DNA from: Chlorogloeopsis fritschii PCC 6912
GTDB lineage: Bacteria > Cyanobacteriota > Cyanobacteriia > Cyanobacteriales > Nostocaceae
Direction: 5' to 3'
Length of the DNA stretch: 64,000 nucleotides
Assembly (NCBI RefSeq): GCF_000317285.1
Contig: NZ_AJLN01000107.1
Coordinates: 1-64,000 of the forward strand
A model generated the notes under the pieces. It was not told the origin of the DNA. It saw only the letters and a list, made by a program, of their open reading frames with translations, and did not search any database. Position 1 is the stretch's first letter; the number at the start of each line of letters is the position of its first letter. Position numbers and translations under genes: made by a program. Positions 18,151-27,235 of the stretch are shown piece by piece.

Positions 18151-19323
18151 ATGTCAAAACAGCTGGGCAAGAAAATCACACCCACACCTATGCCCAAAGA
18201 AATTGGGGTAGTTGATTTGATTGATAATTACTTCACTGCCTACAATTCGGCACGGTTGCGGGAAGTATGCCAGCTACTTAGTCAAGACGTACTCAAAGAA
18301 GGTGTAACGGTAGGAGTTAGCCTTTCCGGTGCAATGACACCAGCAGGATTTGGGGTTTCGGCGATCGCCCCATTGATGCGTAATGGTTTTATTGACTGGA
18401 TAATTAGTACTGGTGCCAATCTTTATCATGATATGCACTATGGCTTGGGTTTTGAAGTATTTGCTGGCAATCCATTTTTAAACGATGTCAAGCTGCGTCA
18501 AGAAAGTACTATCCGTATTTATGACATTATTTTTAGCTACGATGTATTGTTAGAAACAGATGCTTTTATTCGGAAGATTTTGCAAGCAGAACCTTTTCAA
18601 AAGCGGATGGGAACTGCGGAATTCCATTATCTGCTAGGCAAGTATGTTCGGGAGGTAGAAAAGCAACTAGGAATTGAGCATTCTTGCTTGTTAGCAACAG
18701 CTTATGAATGTGGCGTACCGATTTACACATCTTCTCCTGGTGATAGCTCTATTGGCATGAACGTTGCTGCCCTAGCATTAGAAGGCTCCCAGTTAATATT
18801 AGATCCAGCCATTGACGTGAATGAAACCGCAGCGATCGTCTACCATGCCCGCGAAGCAGAAGGTAGGAGTGCAGCAGTCATTATCGGTGGTGGCAGTCCC
18901 AAAAACTTTTTGCTCCAAACTCAACCGCAAATTCATGAAGTATTGGGGCTAGAAGAACGAGGACACGATTACTTTGTCCAATTTACTGACGCTCGCCCAG
19001 ATACTGGTGGTTTGTCGGGGGCTACGCCTTCAGAAGCAGTCAGTTGGGGCAAAATTGATCCGGATGAGTTACCCAGCACGATTGTTTGTTACACCGACAG
19101 CACGATCGCACTGCCCCTAGTAACTGCATATGTAATTAACCGATGTCAACCTCGTTCTCTAAAGCGACTGTATGACAAGCGCCAACAAATGCTAGAAAAA
19201 CTGCAGGCAGATTATTTTGCAGCGAAAACCCAGCCAACAGAGAAAATACCTGCTGCCGTAGCGGATAGTGCAGAAGAAGTAGCCACCTATCCCTGTGGTA
19301 GGTTGATTCACAATACTCTTTAG
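18151..19323 (+). CDS. speY: Deoxyhypusine synthase-like homospermidine synthase
   Basis: This 390-residue protein of the deoxyhypusine synthase fold transfers an aminobutyl group in an NAD-dependent reaction. Bacteria lack the eIF5A substrate, and in Anabaena a homologue (SpeY) is reported to make homospermidine from polyamines. Seen: the NAD-side [30 protein letters not shown] near 245-253, and the active-site block SEAVSWGKI with the catalytic lysine at Lys301. The protein is therefore expected to be active. It follows cphA2 by 154 bp on the same strand without a clear terminator, so the two may be co-transcribed. That fits arginine released from cyanophycin feeding polyamine synthesis. 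Confidence 0.85.
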   Translation: MSKQLGKKITPTPMPKEIGVVDLIDNYFTAYNSARLREVCQLLSQDVLKEGVTVGVSLSGAMTPAGFGVSAIAPLMRNGFIDWIISTGANLYHDMHYGLGFEVFAGNPFLNDVKLRQESTIRIYDIIFSYDVLLETDAFIRKILQAEPFQKRMGTAEFHYLLGKYVREVEKQLGIEHSCLLATAYECGVPIYTSSPGDSSIGMNVAALALEGSQLILDPAIDVNETAAIVYHAREAEGRSAAVIIGGGSPKNFLLQTQPQIHEVLGLEERGHDYFVQFTDARPDTGGLSGATPSEAVSWGKIDPDELPSTIVCYTDSTIALPLVTAYVINRCQPRSLKRLYDKRQQMLEKLQADYFAAKTQPTEKIPAAVADSAEEVATYPCGRLIHNTL

Positions 19324-19751
19324 TGGATGGTAGAGGCGAGTTTGATTGATGATCTATGGGTGAAAACCGACAATTTATCTTTTAAACCCGCCCATACAGT
19401 GGTTAGTGGTTTTCTACTATCTACTAACCTTTCACCTTTTATGTTTGTTAATTCAAATTGCTAAATCCTTGTTTTGACGCAAATTTAGGCTTCATGCCTG
19501 ATTTTATACGTAATTTCCCGATTCAGATCTTCGTGCGATCGCTTTCTCGAATTTTTAGAAATATCAAAAATCCAGAATTTGTACAACTCTTTCGTTCAGC
19601 AGATCATAAAATTGAGAATCACCTTCCATAAGTTGGAGGAAAGGGCTTTTTCAGGTTTATTAGGATTGGTTCAGAAGAAAAATTTCAAGCAAGGATTACA
19701 GGTATCATCGAACATCCCAAGTCAAGAATTGAAAAATTATGAGGAGGGAAA
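19324..19751. other. Intergenic region
   Basis: About 430 bp including a copy of the dispersed AAACCCGCCC element near 19384 and an AT-rich leader that ends in the strong GAGGAGGGA ribosome-binding site of the DUF2267 gene. A 73-codon frame at 19579-19800 overlaps that gene and is not credible. Confidence 0.5.
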
Positions 19752-20159
19752 ATGCAACACGATGAATTTATTGGACAAGTTCAACATCGTGCTCGTCTGA
19801 GTTCACGGGGCGATGCAGAAGTGGCAACCCGTGCAACCTTGGAGACACTCGCTGAACGCTTGGCTGACAACGAGCCGATCAACGCTGCTTCTCAACTGCC
19901 AAGGGGCATTGCCGACTATATGCAACATATAGACGCAGGAATGGGGGAACGTTTTTCTTTGGATGAATTCTTCCAGCGAGTTAGTGTCAGAGAAGGTGTA
20001 GAATTACCTCAAGCTGTCTTCCATGCTCGTGCGGTGATAGAAGTTCTCCAAGAAGCAGTGAGCCAAGGTGAAATAAATGACATTCGCGCCCAACTTCCAG
20101 AAGAGTTCAATCCACTATTTGAAGCTGGTAGCCAAGGAACGATGCGCGTGAATGCTTAG
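19752..20159 (+). CDS. DUF2267 family protein
   Basis: This 135-residue acidic soluble protein is of unknown function. It has two similar helical halves: ARLSSRGDAEVATRATLETL then AERLADNEPINAASQLPRGI, and later AVFHARAVIEVLQEAVSQGE then IRAQLPEEFNPLF. This arrangement of two 60-residue helical units with 'QLP' before a hydrophobic stretch is typical of DUF2267. The start ATG is preceded by GAGGAGGGA, a near-ideal ribosome-binding site. The next gene (phosphoribosyltransferase) starts 96 bp further on the same strand. DUF2267 genes often lie next to stress-related genes in bacteria, which would fit, but the function remains unknown. Confidence 0.85.
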   Translation: MQHDEFIGQVQHRARLSSRGDAEVATRATLETLAERLADNEPINAASQLPRGIADYMQHIDAGMGERFSLDEFFQRVSVREGVELPQAVFHARAVIEVLQEAVSQGEINDIRAQLPEEFNPLFEAGSQGTMRVNA

Positions 20160-20255
20160 TTGTCAATTTCTAATAGGAAGTTTAAATAACCACACCACTG
20201 GCATATTCAGTGGTGGATAAATTTTTTTAGATCGATAAGAAACATTTTTAGGAGC

Positions 20256-20930
20256 GTGGACACTGTGCTATACAAAAATCGAACAGCAGCAGGTCAATTT
20301 TTGGCCAAAGAGTTAGCTGCCTATGCTAACCGCCCAGATGTACTGGTGTTAGCATTACCAAGGGGAGGCGTACCTGTTGCCTTTGAAGTTGCTAAAGCCC
20401 TAAATGCTCCCTTGGACGTTTTTGTGGTGCGCAAACTAGGCGTACCCGATCAGCCAGAGCTAGCAATGGGAGCAATAGCCAGTGGTGGTGTGCGAGTTTT
20501 GAATCAGGATATAGTGCGATCGCTTCGTTTGACAGAGACAGAAATCAGCCGAGAAGAGGCAAAACAACGACAGGAATTGGAGCGACGAGAACGCCTTTAT
20601 CGGGGTAACCGCCCTTTCCCAGTTATACGCGGGCGCACCGTAATTGTAGTAGATGATGGTTTAGCAACAGGTGCAACCATGCGGGCGGCTATTATGGCAT
20701 TGTTGACACAACAACCAGCGCGGCTTGTGGTTGCCGTGCCTGTTGCTGCACCCCAAACTTGCCAAGAGCTTGAATCTGAAGTAGATGAAGTTGTTTGCGC
20801 CGTCACACCTACCCCTTTCTACAGCGTTGGTTTGTGGTACGAGAATTTTCCTCAAACCTCGGATGAAGAAGTGCGAAGTTTGTTAGAAAAAGCAGCAAAG
20901 CGAGATCGGGAATCAGCAATTCATGTTTAG
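20256..20930 (+). CDS. Phosphoribosyltransferase family protein
   Basis: This 224-residue type I phosphoribosyltransferase-fold protein has the PRPP-binding motif VIVVDDGLATGATM at residues 129-142 and the N-terminal loop LPRGGVPVAFEVAKAL. The stretch VRKLGVPDQPELAMGAIASGG is characteristic of a stress-associated PRTase subgroup often found beside erythromycin-esterase-like or DUF2267 genes. The substrate is unknown. The GTG start at 20256 is preceded by AGGAGCG. It probably shares a transcript with the DUF2267 gene. Downstream lie two GTAGGGTGGGCA-type hairpins. Confidence 0.88.
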   Translation: MDTVLYKNRTAAGQFLAKELAAYANRPDVLVLALPRGGVPVAFEVAKALNAPLDVFVVRKLGVPDQPELAMGAIASGGVRVLNQDIVRSLRLTETEISREEAKQRQELERRERLYRGNRPFPVIRGRTVIVVDDGLATGATMRAAIMALLTQQPARLVVAVPVAAPQTCQELESEVDEVVCAVTPTPFYSVGLWYENFPQTSDEEVRSLLEKAAKRDRESAIHV

Positions 20931-20958
20931 CTGATATCATGCACCTTTCTCAATAACC

Positions 20959-21026
20959 GTAGGGTGGGCATTGCTTAGATTTGGCTCAAAACCTTATTTT
21001 TACGATATGGGCAATGCCCACCTTAC
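20959..21026. repeat. GTAGGGTGGGCATTGC inverted repeat, copy 1
   Basis: Arms at 20959-20974 and 21011-21026 are complementary with one mismatch and enclose 36 bp. A second related hairpin follows at 21154-21220. It is a dispersed cyanobacterial-type intergenic repeat. Confidence 0.75.
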
Positions 21027-21153
21027 AAAAATCGCAATTAAAAAACTGGTGCAAGATGTGAATTAGGAAAGTGGTTAGAACTTGCAACCTATAAAGCAAG
21101 TAAATTATCTACACCATAAGAATTAGATTAAGCGCGATCGCACGCAATTCACT

Positions 21154-21220
21154 GTAAGGTGGGCAGTGTCCACAACCTAAAAATAAGGGTTTGAAGAAAG
21201 TTAGGCAGTGCCCACCCTAC
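21154..21220. repeat. GTAAGGTGGGCAGTG inverted repeat, copy 2
   Basis: Arms around 21154-21170 and 21204-21220 repeat the motif of the hairpin at 20959-21026 with small differences. Both lie in the 360-bp gap before the HPF/cold-shock gene. Nothing else was recognised in that gap except an AAACCCGCCC motif near 21233. Confidence 0.7.
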
Positions 21221-21291
21221 AAAACTAACTACTAAACCCGCCCCTACTAACTTTCGATAAAAGTTTATCCATTGCAGTAACAGAATAAAAG

Positions 21292-21921
21292 ATGAAAGTT
21301 CCACCAGAAATTACTTATCGCAACTTAGAAAAAACTGATGCTATTGATGCCTTAGTTCACGAAAAGATTGCCAAACTAGAACAAGTTTGTAACTACATTA
21401 GTAGCTGCCACATTGCTATTGAAAAAATTCACGATCGCCCGCGTGCTGGTTCACCATATCGGGTGCGAATTGACATGACAGTACCCCCTGGGCACGAACT
21501 CGTAGCCGAGAGCAATCCGCCAGATGTCAACCAATATCCACCCTTAGAGTCGGTAATCCGAGATGCTTTTAATGCAGCTGTTCGCCAGCTCAAAAAACTC
21601 AGCGAGCAGCAGCATGAGTATGACAGAGCCAAAGTTCAAGATAACACCCAACAAACAACGGCACTAGTTACCAAGCTATTTCCAGAAGAGGGTTATGGCT
21701 TTGTGAGAACTCTAGACGGACAAGAAATTTACTTCCACCGTAATAGCGTGCTTCATGATGACTTTGAGCGTCTAGAAATTGGCACAGGTGTAAGTTGTTT
21801 CGTAGAACTTGGTGAAGAAGGGCCACAAGCGAGTACGGTAAAGATTGTTGATAAACCTGGTGCTCGTGCCGGTAAGGTGGAACAAAATATCATCGAACCA
21901 CCTTTAGGTTGGAATGAGTAG
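21292..21921 (+). CDS. Ribosome hibernation factor (HPF/RaiA) fused to cold-shock domain
   Basis: In this 209-residue protein, residues 1-110 form the ribosome-associated sigma-54-modulation/HPF domain (PPEITYRNLEKTDAIDALV, IEKIHDRPRAGSPYRVRIDM, then a helix with VIRDAFNAAVRQLKKL). Residues 125-190 form a cold-shock OB fold with the RNP-like GYGFVRTLDGQEIYFHRNSV. It should bind the 30S decoding region in resting or stressed cells, with the cold-shock domain adding RNA contacts. The usual long-form HPF C-terminal dimerisation domain is absent and replaced by the cold-shock domain. It stands as a single gene after two hairpin repeats. Confidence 0.88.
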   Translation: MKVPPEITYRNLEKTDAIDALVHEKIAKLEQVCNYISSCHIAIEKIHDRPRAGSPYRVRIDMTVPPGHELVAESNPPDVNQYPPLESVIRDAFNAAVRQLKKLSEQQHEYDRAKVQDNTQQTTALVTKLFPEEGYGFVRTLDGQEIYFHRNSVLHDDFERLEIGTGVSCFVELGEEGPQASTVKIVDKPGARAGKVEQNIIEPPLGWNE

Positions 21922-22051
21922 ATGGTTGTGATAGTTAAAAGTTGAATTCAACTTATCAAAAATACCCAACTAAAGAGAGACGCAAAACCAACTTAAAAAA
22001 AGCTAATTTTGCATTATAAGCAGAAGCGTAAAAGCTTGGAGAACGCGCTCT

Positions 22052-22100
22052 AGTGGACTGCTGATTTTGCTTTTGATCAAAAAGCCGATCGCAGTCCACT
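22052..22100. repeat. Short MITE-like inverted repeat
   Basis: Exact 10-bp ends AGTGGACTGC (22052-22061) and GCAGTCCACT (22091-22100) flank 29 bp, in the space before the GH13 gene. The size suggests a tiny mobile-element remnant or a leader hairpin. Confidence 0.65.
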
Positions 22101-22161
22101 TAATTTGTATTTTCAAACTGCGTATGGAAACCAATCAAGCTGTTTGGGAAAAGAGAACTGC

Positions 22162-23835
22162 ATGAGTAATGACATTGAATTCAAATTATTTGCGCCGCAG
22201 AATCAAAAAGCAGCGCTGCTAGGATCTTTTTCTGAGTGGCAAGAGATTCCCCTACAAAAAGATGAGCGAGGTTACTTTTATACATCGATAGAACTGAAGG
22301 AAGGAATTTATCAATATAAATTTCGGGTGCAGTCTAAAAGTTCCTCAAACAAGTCGAATGAGTGGGTAGAAATCAACGATCCCTACGTCACAGAGATTGA
22401 CTATAAAACAGGCAATGGTTTGGTACGGATTAAAAATGGTAAAAAAATTGTTGATGAATATGTTTGGCAACATGATGCTAAACCACTACCTAGCAATGAG
22501 CAATTAGTGATATACGAGCTTCTAGTTTCAGATTTTTGTAGCGACACAGATGCTCCTGAAAAACAAGGTAAATACCAAAACGCTATTGAAAAATTAGATT
22601 ATTTACACGAATTGGGAATTAACGCAATCGAGTTGATGCCTGTCAATGAAGCTCCTGGCGAATATAACTGGGGCTATACACCCAGCTACTTTTTTGCTCC
22701 CCAACCTAACTACGGGGCAACAGCAGATTTAAAGCGCTTTATTGATGAGTGCCATGCTAGAGGTATTCGCGTCATCTTAGATCAGGTGTATAATCACTCT
22801 TCAGAAGAACACCCGCTACTACACATTGACCGCGATTACTGGTACTACCGCGATCGCCACCATCCCAATGCTAATCCAAAAGATTACTGGGGGCCAGAGT
22901 TTAATTACGAGTATAAAGACGAAAATCTAGGCATTCGTCCTGCGTGGCAATTTATAGATGATGTAGTGCGCTTTTGGATACACGAATATCACATAGATGG
23001 TATTCGCTACGATGCCTTGAAACAACTTGATAACTACGACTTCCTGTATTGGATTACTCAGAAAGCCAAAGAATATGCAGGCTCTAAACCTTTTTATAAT
23101 ATAGGTGAAAATATTCCCGAAACTCCGAAACTTGTTACTCCTAATGGGCCTATGGATGGCTGTTGGCATGATAGTTTTTACCATTGCCTGCAAGCACATC
23201 TGTTGGGGGAGACGTTTGATTTGGAGCAACTCAAAGAAGTTTTAGATCCTACCCGCCAGAATTATCCTCAGGGTGTAACTAGTGTAGTCAATTATTTATG
23301 CAATCACGATCATGATCGCCTTTTCGCTGAGTTAGGCGATCGCGGTATTTTTGAGGCAGCTGCTTTTGAGCGGGTGAAATTAGGGGTGGCAATTTTGATG
23401 ACAGCATCAGGAGTTCCCATGATTTGGATGGGAGAAGAGTTTGGTGAATACACCCACAAAACATCATCAACTCAGCAGTGTAGAGTGGAATGGCCTCTAG
23501 TAAAGAACGATTTGAATCACAACTTATTAGAGTATTACAAGGGATTAATTGCACTCCGCACACAAAATCCTGCTTTGCGAACAAGCAATATCGAGTTTTT
23601 CCACGAAAATCTAGAGAATCATGTATTTGGATATGTGCGTTGGAATGATGAAGGCTCACGAGTTGTAGTGATAGCAAATTTTTCTGATCGGTATCTGGGA
23701 AATTACTGCATTCCCAATTGCCCTGCTAATGGCAATTGGCATGAATGGACAAAAGACTACAATACTCAATCTGCGAATGGGCAGTTGAAAGTTGATTTAG
23801 GCGCATGGGAAGCACAAATTTTTATCTGGCACTAA
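22162..23835 (+). CDS. GH13 alpha-amylase family protein with N-terminal carbohydrate-binding domain
   Basis: This 557-residue glycoside hydrolase or transglycosylase acts on alpha-1,4/1,6-glucans, probably glycogen, in the cytoplasm. Residues 1-90 form an early-set/CBM48-like domain (KLFAPQNQKAALLGSFSEW). The (beta/alpha)8 barrel carries the four GH13 regions: DQVYNHS, GIRYDALKQ with nucleophile Asp284, GEN with general acid Glu316, and NHD ending at Asp383. Catalytic residues are thus complete. ATG at 22162 is preferred over upstream codons because it directly precedes the domain and follows AAGAGAA. The subfamily (branching-like, trehalohydrolase-like or amylase) cannot be settled by eye. 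Confidence 0.87.
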   Translation: MSNDIEFKLFAPQNQKAALLGSFSEWQEIPLQKDERGYFYTSIELKEGIYQYKFRVQSKSSSNKSNEWVEINDPYVTEIDYKTGNGLVRIKNGKKIVDEYVWQHDAKPLPSNEQLVIYELLVSDFCSDTDAPEKQGKYQNAIEKLDYLHELGINAIELMPVNEAPGEYNWGYTPSYFFAPQPNYGATADLKRFIDECHARGIRVILDQVYNHSSEEHPLLHIDRDYWYYRDRHHPNANPKDYWGPEFNYEYKDENLGIRPAWQFIDDVVRFWIHEYHIDGIRYDALKQLDNYDFLYWITQKAKEYAGSKPFYNIGENIPETPKLVTPNGPMDGCWHDSFYHCLQAHLLGETFDLEQLKEVLDPTRQNYPQGVTSVVNYLCNHDHDRLFAELGDRGIFEAAAFERVKLGVAILMTASGVPMIWMGEEFGEYTHKTSSTQQCRVEWPLVKNDLNHNLLEYYKGLIALRTQNPALRTSNIEFFHENLENHVFGYVRWNDEGSRVVVIANFSDRYLGNYCIPNCPANGNWHEWTKDYNTQSANGQLKVDLGAWEAQIFIWH

Positions 23836-24176
23836 TTTACTGGTCTTATTTCATACTAATTATCTATGTACTAACCTGCCTCCGCAGGCTTAGTTTGTAT
23901 AGCGGCACCCTTCCAGGGTATCGGAAAATTTTCCATTATTGAAGTATATTTCTTCCTTTTGGTAGATGCAATTTGCTATTTAATTCCATCATCCTACCAG
24001 GGAGTAATAAACTAATATATCTAAAATGCTAAAGTTCGATACTATTTAAGAATAAGCAAAAAATTTGCAAGCTGCTCATCTTAATCAAAGTTCTAAACTT
24101 ACAGTTTTATTACCATATTGCTAATAAATAATCGAAAATAAATAAAATCAATTGAACTTTAAAAAGGATTAAATGT
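23836..24176. other. AT-rich intergenic region
   Basis: About 340 bp between the GH13 gene and the coiled-coil gene. It contains a GCCTCCGCAGGC-type palindrome near 23878 and is otherwise AT-rich. It probably holds the promoter for the signalling operon that follows. Confidence 0.5.
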
Positions 24177-24782
24177 ATGAATCTCCCAGAAGAAGAACAT
24201 AATAATAATAATTTTACAGATTCCACCTCAGGGCTATCAGCCCAGGAGAGATATCCGGCAACATTTAGTAATAATAATTTTGGTGAAAGTACCAGTTTAG
24301 ATAAAGTTAGGGCGATTCTTTTTGGTAACCAAATACGAGAATTTGAAAAAAGATTTACACGCTTAGAAGACAGACTTGTTAAAGAATGTGGTAACTTGCG
24401 GGATGAGACAAAAAAACGTTTAGATACCCTGGAAAACTATCTAAAAACAGAAATTGAAGCATTAGCAGAACAACTAAAAAACGAGCAAGCAAAACGCGAT
24501 GAAGCAGTGAAAGCATTGAGTGAAGAACAAAAAAATCTCACCACTTCTGTAGACAAAAAACTAGCTCAATTTGAAGAACAAACTACCACAAAAGCACGGG
24601 AATTGCGTCAGCAAATTCTTAATCAATCTCAAACGCTACACGATGACATCCGGCAAAAATACGAAGAAATATTGGCCCTGCTACAGCGGGAAGCCCAAGA
24701 AATTCGTGCCGAAAAAACCGATCGCTCTGCCCTTGCAGCTATGTTTACAGAATTAGCAATGCGGCTAAACTCCAAATCATAG
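24177..24782 (+). CDS. Coiled-coil protein at head of GTPase/OmpA/kinase operon
   Basis: This is a 201-residue hydrophilic protein. An Asn/Ser-rich N-terminal tail (1-40) is followed by LDKVRAILFGNQIREFEKRFTRLEDRL and about 120 residues of almost continuous heptad repeats rich in Glu, Lys, Gln and Leu, ending in RSALAAMFTELAMRL. It is probably an extended helical scaffold. There is no membrane segment. The segment 'VRAILFGNQIREFE' parallels 'LRSLLLGVEPTQLQ' near the N-terminus of the OmpA-like protein encoded next, 135 bp downstream, which suggests a shared docking helix. A structural or adaptor role in that system is likely but inferred. Confidence 0.7.
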   Translation: MNLPEEEHNNNNFTDSTSGLSAQERYPATFSNNNFGESTSLDKVRAILFGNQIREFEKRFTRLEDRLVKECGNLRDETKKRLDTLENYLKTEIEALAEQLKNEQAKRDEAVKALSEEQKNLTTSVDKKLAQFEEQTTTKARELRQQILNQSQTLHDDIRQKYEEILALLQREAQEIRAEKTDRSALAAMFTELAMRLNSKS

Positions 24783-24917
24783 GTTCTGAAAAGTTATTGG
24801 AAAAAGGGGAGCTTCAGGAGCTTCAGGAGCAGAGGGGGATAGTGGAAGAATTATTCTCCATGTCTTTGCATCTCCCGATCCTCTATCCCCTATTCCCGAT
24901 CTGGGAGATTCTTGGTA

Positions 24918-26723
24918 ATGACTGACTATTCTAAAAAAGAATTCGCGCCAAAGCCTCCCGAAATCTCTAATGGCGGGAGTCGCGACAGAAACTTTGCAAA
25001 TAACTATGATCTATCTAGTGATGAACTAAGGGAACTCCGCAGTTTACTTTTAGGTGTTGAGCCAACACAACTACAAAAATTATATGAGCGATTAAATAAT
25101 CCACAAATTCAAGCAGAAGATATCAGCCGCTTGCTTCCGGAAGCTGTAATTTTACGAACAATACAAGATAAACTGCTAGCCGAAGCAATGGTGCCTGCAG
25201 TTGAGCAAGCTATTCAATCTTCTGTGAAAAAAGACTTAAATGTTCTTTCCGAGGCGTTTTTCCCCATTATAGGGCCAGCTACTCGTAAGGCGATCGCCAC
25301 AGCTTTGGATGAGATGATTCAATCTTTGAATCAAACTCTAGAACATAGTTTGTCACCACAAAGTTTTAAATGGAGGTTAGAAGCACGACAGACAGGAAAA
25401 TCATTTGCCGAAGTTGTACTGTTACGCACGCTGATTTATCGGGTGGAACAGGTATTTTTAATTCACAAAAAAACTGGATTGTTGCTGCAACACATCGTCG
25501 CACCTTTGGTAACTGCTCAAGATCCGGATTTAATTTCTGCAATGTTAACAGCGATCCAAGATTTTATTAAAGATTCTTTTAATATCAAAAAAGGTGAGAC
25601 GCTGCAAAGTTTACAGTTTGGAGAACTGATTGTTTGGGTTGAAGAAGGGCCACAAGCTATACTAGCAGGAATTATTCGGGGAAACGCTCCTGAAGAATTA
25701 AGATTAGTTTTTCAAGAAGCACTAGAAAAAATACATTTCAGGTTAAACCAAGAACTTAATACTTTTGAAGGAGATATAGAACCATTTACAGCTAGCAAAT
25801 CTTATCTGCAAGCCTGCCTGTCTGCTCGATATAAAACTCCAGTTAAAAAAAATTATGCCTATGCATGGAGTTTATTGGCTACGAGTGCGATCGCTTTAGG
25901 AATTTGGGGTTTTTTTGCCATCAGAGAACAGCTACGCTGGAATGCATATTTGGAAAAACTCAACTCTCAGCCAGGCATTGTCGTCATCAAAGCACAGAAG
26001 CGACATGGCAAATATTTTGTTACTGGAATGCGCGATCCGCTAGCAGCAGATCCCCAACTGCTGATGAAACAAGTAAAACTGAACCCGAAAAAAGCGATCG
26101 CTCAATGGGAGCCTTTCCTTTCTTTTGAAGCTCCATTTACCAAAAAAAGAGCGGAGGAATTGCTACAAGCACCAAAAACCGTATCATTGAACTTAGATGC
26201 AAATGGTAATCTTTACGCTACAGGAACTGCACCCCGTGAGTGGATTTTATCAGCAAGAAAATTATGGCGCTTTATTCCAGGTGTTACTCAATATATTGAT
26301 GAAAATTTAGTTGAACTAGAAATAAGTGAACTGGAGTCATCTAAAAAGCAAATTGAACAAAAAATGCTCTTTTTTGTAGAAGGAGCTACAGAATTTATAT
26401 CAGGTGAAAATAATAAACTTACAAATTTAGTGAGGGAAATACAAAAACTTTTAGATACTGCTAAATATTTGGGTAAGAGTGTGCGTATTCAAATTATCGG
26501 ACACGCTAACACCACCGGAATAGAATCAAGAAATATCATACTTAGCCAAGAACGAGCTAATAAAATACGATTTTATCTAAATTCCCAAGGAGTAGACACA
26601 AGTAATTTTACTGCCGTGGGTGTGGGTTCTAGTCAGCCATTGAAACAAGGATTTACACAACAGGATAAACAAGTTCAACCCAGGGTATCATTTAAGATAT
26701 TCTTGGCAGATACTCGTAAATGA
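24918..26723 (+). CDS. Single-pass membrane protein with C-terminal OmpA/MotB peptidoglycan-binding domain
   Basis: This 601-residue protein has a soluble N-terminal part (1-310) containing ELRSLLLGVEPTQLQKLYERL, a membrane helix at about 316-336 (WSLLATSAIALGIWGFF), an intermediate domain (340-450) of BON-like character, and an OmpA-family domain (about 480-600) with IIGHANTTGIESRNIILSQERA. The large N-terminal region would be cytoplasmic and the OmpA domain periplasmic, tethering the protein to peptidoglycan. ATG at 24918 follows GGAG and is preferred over TTG at 24912. The stop overlaps the start of the small-GTPase gene by 4 bp, so the two are translationally coupled and probably act together. 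Confidence 0.82.
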   Translation: MTDYSKKEFAPKPPEISNGGSRDRNFANNYDLSSDELRELRSLLLGVEPTQLQKLYERLNNPQIQAEDISRLLPEAVILRTIQDKLLAEAMVPAVEQAIQSSVKKDLNVLSEAFFPIIGPATRKAIATALDEMIQSLNQTLEHSLSPQSFKWRLEARQTGKSFAEVVLLRTLIYRVEQVFLIHKKTGLLLQHIVAPLVTAQDPDLISAMLTAIQDFIKDSFNIKKGETLQSLQFGELIVWVEEGPQAILAGIIRGNAPEELRLVFQEALEKIHFRLNQELNTFEGDIEPFTASKSYLQACLSARYKTPVKKNYAYAWSLLATSAIALGIWGFFAIREQLRWNAYLEKLNSQPGIVVIKAQKRHGKYFVTGMRDPLAADPQLLMKQVKLNPKKAIAQWEPFLSFEAPFTKKRAEELLQAPKTVSLNLDANGNLYATGTAPREWILSARKLWRFIPGVTQYIDENLVELEISELESSKKQIEQKMLFFVEGATEFISGENNKLTNLVREIQKLLDTAKYLGKSVRIQIIGHANTTGIESRNIILSQERANKIRFYLNSQGVDTSNFTAVGVGSSQPLKQGFTQQDKQVQPRVSFKIFLADTRK

Positions 26724-27235
26724 AGGCTGATCCACATATGATCCAAAAAAAAATTTGCATGGTAGGTGCATTTGCCACAGGTAAAACTAGTTTAGTATCC
26801 AGGTTTGTTCATAGTATTTTTTCAGAAAAGTATCAAACTACTGTTGGTGTAAAAATTGATAAAAAAATCATAAATATTCAAGATAAACAGATAAACTTTA
26901 TTTTATGGGATTTATATGGAGAAGATGAATTTCAGAAGATACAAATATCCTACTTAAGGGGTTCATCTGGATATTTATTAGTAGTAGATGGTACTAGGAA
27001 AAACACCTTAGAAAAAGCTTTCGATTTACAAAAAATAGTAGAGAATGCTATTGGAAAAGTACCTTTTATTCTTGTACTTAACAAATGGGATTTGACAAAT
27101 GAATGGGAAATTACAGATACTGAACTTGCCACAATAACACAACAAGGTTGGAGCGCAATTAAAACTAGTGCAAAAACTGGCTTAGGTGTAGAAGAAGTTT
27201 TCCAAAATCTTGCTCAGAAAATATTGGAGGGATAA
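26720..27235 (+). CDS. Ras/Rab-like small GTPase
   Basis: This 171-residue P-loop GTPase has the layout of Ras-superfamily switches. G1 is GAFATGKT (16-23), G2 the threonine in TTVGVKI (41), G3 WDLYGED (63-69), G4 NKWD (121-124) and G5 TSAKTG (149-154). In G3 the sequence is DLYGED instead of DTAGQE, so the catalytic glutamine is replaced by Glu, and hydrolysis may be slow or need a partner. It has no membrane segment or C-terminal lipidation motif. It overlaps the OmpA-like gene by ATGA and abuts the next gene. It is probably the molecular switch of this operon. Confidence 0.88.
   Translation: MKADPHMIQKKICMVGAFATGKTSLVSRFVHSIFSEKYQTTVGVKIDKKIINIQDKQINFILWDLYGEDEFQKIQISYLRGSSGYLLVVDGTRKNTLEKAFDLQKIVENAIGKVPFILVLNKWDLTNEWEITDTELATITQQGWSAIKTSAKTGLGVEEVFQNLAQKILEG

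Noticed and set aside
19579-19800. 73-codon plus-strand frame
   Set aside because: It overlaps the start of the DUF2267 gene in another frame and lacks a good ribosome-binding site.
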